Below, piece by piece: positions 12,350 to 16,975 of a DNA stretch of 16,975 nt (the first letter of the stretch is position 1; every line of letters starts with the position of its first letter). The position numbers and the translations under genes are program-made. The notes beneath the pieces were generated by a model that saw only the letters and a list, made by a program, of their open reading frames with translations, was not told the origin of the DNA and ran no database searches. Source of the stretch: an uncultured Clostridia bacterium (lineage in GTDB: Bacteria > Bacillota > Clostridia > UBA1381); NCBI GenBank assembly GCA_934462945.1, contig CAKSJF010000051.1, forward strand, positions 1 to 16,975. The letters run 5' to 3'.

Positions 12350-14080
12350 ATGACAAGCGCAATTGCAGATTTTGTCACAAGTAACATTTTTGGAGTATGG
12401 TTTTTAATCGGAGCAGCACTGGTTTTCTGGATGCAGGCAGGCTTTGCTATGGTAGAGACAGGTTTCACCAGAGCGAAGAATGCCGGTAATATCATTATGA
12501 AAAACCTGATGGATTTTTGTATCGGCACAGTGGTTTTCATTCTGATTGGTTTTAGTCTTTTCCTGGGAGAGGATGTAGTTGGTCTGATCGGAAAGCCGGG
12601 ATTTGATATCTTCACTTCCTATGAGAATTTCAACTGGTCAAATTTTGTGTTTAACTTAGTGTTCTGTGCTACGGCGGCAACAATTGTTTCGGGTGCAATG
12701 GCAGAGAGAACAAAGTTCTTGTCCTACTGTATTTATTCCGGTGTCATTTCTGCCTTGATCTATCCGATTGAAGCACACTGGATCTGGGGCGGCGGCTGGC
12801 TTGTTCAGCTTGGTTTCCACGATTTTGCAGGTTCTTGTGCAATCCATATGGTTGGCGGTATCTCAGCCTTGATCGGTGCAAAAATCTTAGGTCCGCGTAT
12901 TGGTAAGTTCACGAAGGACAAAAACGGAAAAATTATTAAAGTAAACGCTTTTCCGGGTCATAACCTGACAATTGGCGCTTTGGGTGTGTTCATTCTTTGG
13001 TTTGGTTGGTACGGATTTAACGGTGCAGCGGCAACCAGTATTGATCAGCTTGGTTCTATCTTTGTTACAACTACCATTGCCCCGGCAGTTGCGACTGTTT
13101 CCTGTATGATCTTTACCTGGATTAAATACGGAAAGCCGGATGTGTCGATGTGTTTGAACGCATCCTTGGCAGGCTTGGTTGCTGTGACAGCCGGCTGTGA
13201 TGTAACAGACGCGTTTGGTTCATTAGTGATTGGCGCTGTTGCCGGTGTGTTAGTGGTATTCGGCGTATGGCTTTTGGACTATAAATTACATATTGACGAC
13301 CCGGTTGGCGCGGTGGCAGTACACTGTTTAAACGGTATCTGGGGTACGATTGCAGTTGGTCTTTTTGCAACACCGAGCGCACCGTCCTCTGAATTTTGCG
13401 GATTGTTCTATGGCGGCGGATTCCATCTCTTAGGTTTGCAGCTTTTGGGTATCTTAACGGTTGGCGCATGGACAGCGATCACTATTACAATCACATTCTA
13501 TGTCATTAAAGCAACGGTTGGTCTGAGAGCTTCTGCGGAGGAAGAAATTACAGGTCTGGATGCAACAGAGCACGGTTTGCCGAGCGCTTATGCAGACTTT
13601 ATGCCGGCAATTGACGGTTACGGTCAGGAAACGGAAGACATTCCGCTGGGTGATACCTCTGTGGATGAGGCTGTTCCGGTTGTCTTAAAGAGTGAATCGA
13701 AAAATGTGGCAGTTGGCAGTGATGTTAAGATGACAAAGATTGAAATTGTCATGAAACAGGATAAGTTTGAAAAGTTAAAATCAGCAATGATGCAAATTGG
13801 TATCACAGGTATGACAGTAACCCACGTTCTCGGCTGTGGTACGCAAAAAGGAAAGCCGGAGTATTACCGTGGTGTTATCAGCGAAGCAACACTTCTCCCG
13901 AAGGTACAGGTTGAAATTGTTGTCTGCAAAGTTCCGGTCAAAACGGTCATTGAGACGGCAAAGAAGGTGTTATACACCGGTCATATCGGAGACGGCAAGA
14001 TCTTTGTATATGATGTTGAAAATGTCATCAAGGTCAGAACCGGCGAAGAAGGGTATGACGCTTTACAGGATGTAGAGTAA
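12350..14080 (+). CDS. amt: Ammonium transporter fused to a C-terminal PII (GlnB/GlnK) domain
   Basis: 576 aa. Residues 1 to about 402 are a complete Amt/Mep/Rh channel: FAGSCAIHMVGG and VGAVAVHCLNGIWGT carry the two pore histidines, LVFCATAATIVSGAMAER the periplasmic gate region, and GLDATEHGLPSAY the cytoplasmic tail motif. After a ~50-residue acidic linker, Met461 opens a full PII domain (TKIEIVMKQDKFEKLKSAM). Its T-loop holds Gly497, Gln499 and Lys518, matching Gly37, Gln39 and Lys58 of PII, and the B-loop TGHIGDGKIFV is intact, so ATP and 2-oxoglutarate binding look possible. The uridylylation site Tyr51 is Ser511. PII proteins normally plug Amt channels by inserting the T-loop; the fusion keeps the gate attached. 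GAGGAGG (12335-12341) is 8 nt before the ATG. No separate glnK follows. Confidence 0.95.
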   Translation: MTSAIADFVTSNIFGVWFLIGAALVFWMQAGFAMVETGFTRAKNAGNIIMKNLMDFCIGTVVFILIGFSLFLGEDVVGLIGKPGFDIFTSYENFNWSNFVFNLVFCATAATIVSGAMAERTKFLSYCIYSGVISALIYPIEAHWIWGGGWLVQLGFHDFAGSCAIHMVGGISALIGAKILGPRIGKFTKDKNGKIIKVNAFPGHNLTIGALGVFILWFGWYGFNGAAATSIDQLGSIFVTTTIAPAVATVSCMIFTWIKYGKPDVSMCLNASLAGLVAVTAGCDVTDAFGSLVIGAVAGVLVVFGVWLLDYKLHIDDPVGAVAVHCLNGIWGTIAVGLFATPSAPSSEFCGLFYGGGFHLLGLQLLGILTVGAWTAITITITFYVIKATVGLRASAEEEITGLDATEHGLPSAYADFMPAIDGYGQETEDIPLGDTSVDEAVPVVLKSESKNVAVGSDVKMTKIEIVMKQDKFEKLKSAMMQIGITGMTVTHVLGCGTQKGKPEYYRGVISEATLLPKVQVEIVVCKVPVKTVIETAKKVLYTGHIGDGKIFVYDVENVIKVRTGEEGYDALQDVE

Positions 14081-14084
14081 GTTT

Positions 14085-14122
14085 AGAAAACGCAAGTCCG
14101 AATGATGGGACTTGCGTTTTCT
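14085..14122 (+). terminator. Terminator after amt-PII
   Basis: AGAAAACGCAAGTCC (14085-14099) pairs perfectly over 15 bp with GGACTTGCGTTTTCT (14108-14122), loop 8 nt. The T run is part of the 3' arm. A second, weaker AT-rich hairpin, ACAAT-TCTTAT-ATTGT followed by T's (14144-14164), could act as backup. Confidence 0.88.
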
Positions 14123-14173
14123 GTATTATGCTCAGCCAGTTGGACAATTCTTATATTGTTTTTTAAAATCATC

Positions 14174-14202
14174 TTGACTTTTAGAAAACGAGCTGATACA
14201 AT
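14174..14202 (+). promoter_or_regulatory. Promoter of the PHP phosphoesterase gene
   Basis: TTGACT (14174-14179) and TACAAT (14197-14202), 17-bp spacer, about 33 nt before the ATG at 14235. Confidence 0.8.
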
Positions 14203-14234
14203 GAGCATATCATAATATTTCAGGAGGGTTTTTT

Positions 14235-15023
14235 ATGAGAGTCACCTATGATTTACATGCTCATACTTTATTATCCGGATGTGCGGACAAAACGGCAACC
14301 ATTCCGAATTATGTAAAATCTGCAAAAAGACTGGGACTTGAAACGGTCGGCATTGCAGATCACATGTGGGATACCAGGCATATTCCCGGTGCGCCGGAAT
14401 GGCACGGAACACTGGAGGACTGCCGGAAAAGCCTGGAAACCCTGCGGCAAACCGATCTGGAGGGAGTGCGCTTTCTCTTTGGCGGCGAGGTGGAATACTG
14501 CAAGGGAGTGGGTGCGGCAATTTCGCCGGAGGAGGCGCAGAAGCTTGATTTTGTGTTAGCGCCGAATTCGCATATGAATATCACCATAGGAGACGGATAT
14601 GTAAATTCATTTCAGTTTTATGCCGATTACATGCTCCAGGCAGCTATGGATATCTGCAATGCTCCGGCGGCAGAATGGATCACAGCCATTCCGCATCCGT
14701 TTTCCCCGGTTTGCTGCCCGTATCAGTCGGATTTTATTGTCAATAAGATTACGGATGAGCAGTTTTTGGAGGTTTTCTCTGCCATGCGTGAAAAAAACAT
14801 TGCGGCAGAGTTAAATGGCAGTGAATTTTTCAATAAGCCGGATACAGAAATTAAAAATGGCTTTATGTTCCGCATTCTGACGCTGGCAAAAAAGGCAGGC
14901 TGTAAATTTACCTTCGGTTCGGATTCGCACTCTGACGAACGGAGGGAGCAGGATGGGATTGTTGCCTGCGGAAAGGTGGCAGAGCTGCTTGGCTTGACGG
15001 ATGAAGATATTTTAATGATTTAA
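14235..15023 (+). CDS. PHP-domain phosphoesterase, HisJ/HisK histidinol-phosphatase-like
   Basis: 262 aa, typical for the family. Metal-binding PHP motifs are visible in order: DLHAHT (6-11, His8 and His10), GIADHM (39-44, Asp42 and His43), Glu85 in GGEVEY, His113 in PNSHMN, His154 in IPHPF, and Asp230-Ser-His232 in FGSDSH. The family hydrolyses phosphate esters with a trinuclear metal centre; histidinol phosphate is the best-known substrate, but other PHP proteins act on nucleotides or are uncharacterised. No histidine biosynthesis gene is nearby and the gene has its own promoter and preceding terminator, so the substrate is uncertain. AGGAGG (14222-14227) lies 7 nt before the ATG. Confidence 0.88.
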   Translation: MRVTYDLHAHTLLSGCADKTATIPNYVKSAKRLGLETVGIADHMWDTRHIPGAPEWHGTLEDCRKSLETLRQTDLEGVRFLFGGEVEYCKGVGAAISPEEAQKLDFVLAPNSHMNITIGDGYVNSFQFYADYMLQAAMDICNAPAAEWITAIPHPFSPVCCPYQSDFIVNKITDEQFLEVFSAMREKNIAAELNGSEFFNKPDTEIKNGFMFRILTLAKKAGCKFTFGSDSHSDERREQDGIVACGKVAELLGLTDEDILMI

Positions 15024-15056
15024 AAGAAGTTGTTCCGAATCAAAAGGGAATGTGAG

Positions 15057-15101
15057 CGGTTGTTTTTAATCTCTGTTTTTCGGAAAAACAATTGTTGACC
15101 G
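15057..15101 (+). terminator. Possible weak terminator between the PHP gene and the ATPase
   Basis: AAAAACA (15084-15090) can pair with TGTTTTT at 15074-15080 or, extended to AAAAACAA, with TTGTTTTT at 15060-15067. The two 5' arms are near-direct repeats, so alternative hairpins exist. No long T run follows. Otherwise 15024-15153 shows nothing I can support. Confidence 0.3.
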
Positions 15102-15153
15102 AAAAGTTGCGACGTGTTTGATGAAAGTTTTATGTCAATTTTCTTTGAAAAAC

Positions 15154-15182
15154 TTGATAAAAACGAAAATCTGTGTTATAAT
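15154..15182 (+). promoter_or_regulatory. Promoter of the AAA ATPase gene
   Basis: TTGATA (15154-15159) and TATAAT (15177-15182) with a 17-bp spacer. The start near 15189 leaves a ~40-nt leader. Confidence 0.82.
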
Positions 15183-15228
15183 ATACATGAAACTTAAATC
15201 ATATTTGTCGTAAGTGTGAGGTGAAATT

Positions 15229-16503
15229 ATGATCAAAAGAAATTTTTATCTGAATCAGATGACACGAAATATGTGGAACGGAGAAATAAAGGTAATCACC
15301 GGCATCAGAAGGTGCGGCAAATCGGTTCTTTTGTTCGATTTATTTTATGATTATTTGATAGAGAATGGAACGCCGAAAGAGAATATCATAAAAATAGAGC
15401 TTGATCAGCGAAAATTTTATAAATTCAGAAATCCGATAACCTTATGTGAATATATAGAGTCGGTTGTTACAGAAAAAGAGAACGAGAAATTTTATCTGTT
15501 TATTGACGAGGTTCAGTTTACGCAAAAGATTGTTGATAAAGAAAACGGGGATATTGAGGTTACAATTTATGATATGCTGAATGAACTTAAAGCATATAAA
15601 AATCTTGATGTTTATGTTACAGGTAGCAACTCAAAGATGCTTTCTTCGGATATTGCAACAGAATTTCGCGGGAGAGCAGCGCAAATACGTATTTCTCCAT
15701 TATCATTCGAGGAGTTTTATGCGTATAAGGGCGGAGATGAGAAGAAGGCGCTTGATGAATATATGCTGTACGGCGGCTTGCCGCGTGTAACCCAAATTGA
15801 AGATGAAAACGATAAAAAGAATTATCTTACCTCGCTTTACGGAGAGTTATATATCAAAGATATTGTTGAACGAAAAGGCATTGAAAGAGAAGATATATTG
15901 GAAGATATCTTGGATTTTCTTGCTTCTCAGATAGGCTCGCTCACCAATCCGACCAATATAGCAAACGCAATATCGTCCATGAAAGGTGAAAAGATCAATC
16001 AGTCTTTGACGTCAAATTATATAAAACATGCGATTGATTCATTTTTGATAAGCAGGGCAAGACGATATGATATCAAGGGGAAATCGTATTTTAATTACCC
16101 AAACAAGTATTACTATACAGACATCGGTTTGCGTAATGCAAGATTAAATTACAGGCAATTTGATGCCGGACATATTATGGAAAACATGATCTATAACGAT
16201 TTAATCAGACGGGGGTATTCGGTTGATGTGGGTGTTGTAGTTGACCGCAAAAAAGGGGAGAACACTCAAAAAGAAGTAGATTTTGTAGTGAATGAAAATG
16301 ATAAAAAGCTTTATATTCAGTCTTCGGTAAGAATTGAAAATGAGGCAAAGGAAACAGCAGAACTGCGATCTTTAATGCTGATAGGCGATTTCTTTAAGAA
16401 AATCATAGTTCGCATGGATATACCGCACAGTTTCTATGATGAGAATGGTATATACCATTGCAATCTGATTGAGTTTCTTCTTGGAAAGGTAGAATTATTT
16501 TAA
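15229..16503 (+). CDS. AAA_14/DUF4143 family ATPase
   Basis: 424 aa, typical length. The N-terminal AAA domain has Walker A GIRRCGKS (25-32), Walker B FYLFIDEVQ (88-96) and the sensor-like VTGSNSKML (130-138), then EFRGRAAQIRISPLSFEEF, a strong mark of this family. The C-terminal DUF4143 domain contains KEVDFVV (348-354) and KLYIQSS (360-366), which resemble a PD-(D/E)xK nuclease core without the expected lysine; this is usual in the family. Its role is not established: such genes are abundant, patchy and often found in variable regions. GTGAGGTG (15216-15223) precedes the ATG. The gene is clearly more AT-rich than those before it (many A/T third positions), consistent with transfer. The LURP-one-like gene follows 32 nt later. 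Confidence 0.9.
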   Translation: MIKRNFYLNQMTRNMWNGEIKVITGIRRCGKSVLLFDLFYDYLIENGTPKENIIKIELDQRKFYKFRNPITLCEYIESVVTEKENEKFYLFIDEVQFTQKIVDKENGDIEVTIYDMLNELKAYKNLDVYVTGSNSKMLSSDIATEFRGRAAQIRISPLSFEEFYAYKGGDEKKALDEYMLYGGLPRVTQIEDENDKKNYLTSLYGELYIKDIVERKGIEREDILEDILDFLASQIGSLTNPTNIANAISSMKGEKINQSLTSNYIKHAIDSFLISRARRYDIKGKSYFNYPNKYYYTDIGLRNARLNYRQFDAGHIMENMIYNDLIRRGYSVDVGVVVDRKKGENTQKEVDFVVNENDKKLYIQSSVRIENEAKETAELRSLMLIGDFFKKIIVRMDIPHSFYDENGIYHCNLIEFLLGKVELF

Positions 16504-16535
16504 TTCAATATAGAAAACAAAGAGAGGGTGAATCG

Positions 16536-16975
16536 GTGAAGCTATTATTTAAACAAAGACTGTTTTCCTGGTTTGATAGCTATGATATTTATGATGAGAA
16601 CGGGAACACGCTATATGTTGTAAAAGGGCAGTTGTCGTGGGGGCATTGTCTGAAAATTTTTGACTCAGCGGACAATGAGATTGGAATGGTAAAACAGAGA
16701 GTATTAACATTTCTGCCGAAATTTGAACTGTATCAAAAAGGTCAATATGTAGGATGTATTTATAAGGAGCTTTCTTTTTTAAAGCCGAAATATCATATTG
16801 ATTACAATGGCTGGAATGTGCAGGGAAATTTTTTTGAATGGGATTATGATATTCTGAATCAATCAGGAATGCAGATTGCACAGGTTTCAAAAGAGCTTTT
16901 CAGGCTGACAGATACCTATGTAATTGATGTTGAAAATCCGGGAGATGCACTTTGTGCATTGATGCTTGTTCTGGC
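16536..16975 (+). CDS. LURP-one-related/YxjI-like protein, 5' part only
   Basis: The reading frame starts at GTG 16536 and stays open for about 146 codons to the window edge, so the C-terminus is missing. GAGGGTG (16524-16530) is the ribosome binding site. The start MKLLFKQRLFSWFDSYDIYD, then LSWGHCLKIFD, EIGMVKQRVLTFLPKFELY and IAQVSKELFRLTDTYVIDV match the tubby-like LURP-one/DUF567 barrel by pattern. Bacterial members have no firmly known function; a membrane-lipid-binding scaffold like tubby is a guess. It may be co-transcribed with the ATPase, since no terminator is visible in the 32-nt gap. It shares the AT-rich composition of that gene. Confidence 0.82.
   Translation, partial: MKLLFKQRLFSWFDSYDIYDENGNTLYVVKGQLSWGHCLKIFDSADNEIGMVKQRVLTFLPKFELYQKGQYVGCIYKELSFLKPKYHIDYNGWNVQGNFFEWDYDILNQSGMQIAQVSKELFRLTDTYVIDVENPGDALCALMLVL

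Overview
The window reads as a chromosomal segment of a low-to-mid GC Gram-positive anaerobe of the class Clostridia, probably a gut lineage. The grounds are strong GGAGG-type ribosome binding sites, near-consensus sigma-A promoters with 17-18 bp spacers, a surface protein with SLH repeats, an NfnAB-type ferredoxin:NADP+ oxidoreductase, an ECF-type ThiT thiamine transporter behind a TPP riboswitch, and a hairpin repeat of a kind common between genes in gut Clostridia. The species cannot be named from the sequence. Every gene I support lies on the + strand.

Layout. (1) 1-340: three tandem ~106-bp repeat units, each ending in a GC-rich hairpin, then a consensus promoter. (2) 445-1785: a REP-associated/IS200-like Y1 transposase homologue with a degenerate HUH motif and a lysine-rich tail, followed by a small membrane protein of unknown function. 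(3) 1804-1960: a 157-bp element in which nearly every base can pair, giving a three-way junction. (4) 2056-8902: a four-gene unit with a duplicated-core HlyD/MacA-type adaptor, a MacB-type ABC ATPase, a MacB-type permease and a 988-aa SLH surface protein. (5) 8917-9739: promoter, TPP riboswitch, conditional terminator, thiT and a final terminator. (6) 9759-12067: nfnA-nfnB. (7) 12138-14122: a promoter with an inverted repeat around its -10 box, an early leader terminator, an Amt-PII fusion gene and a strong terminator. (8) 14174-15023: a PHP-domain phosphoesterase. (9) 15154-16975: an AT-rich stretch with an AAA_14/DUF4143 ATPase and the start of a LURP-one/YxjI-like gene that runs off the window.

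How the genes fit together. Adaptor, ATPase and permease make a MacAB/YknXYZ-like export machine, and the SLH protein is probably co-transcribed with it, linking export to the cell surface. ThiT is controlled by thiamine pyrophosphate. NfnAB balances NADH, NADPH and ferredoxin pools. The Amt-PII fusion joins ammonium uptake to a nitrogen, energy and 2-oxoglutarate sensor in one polypeptide. The parts most worth a second look are the Y-shaped element, the REP-like array beside an HUH-degenerate transposase, the duplicated adaptor with its SLH partner, and the amt leader.
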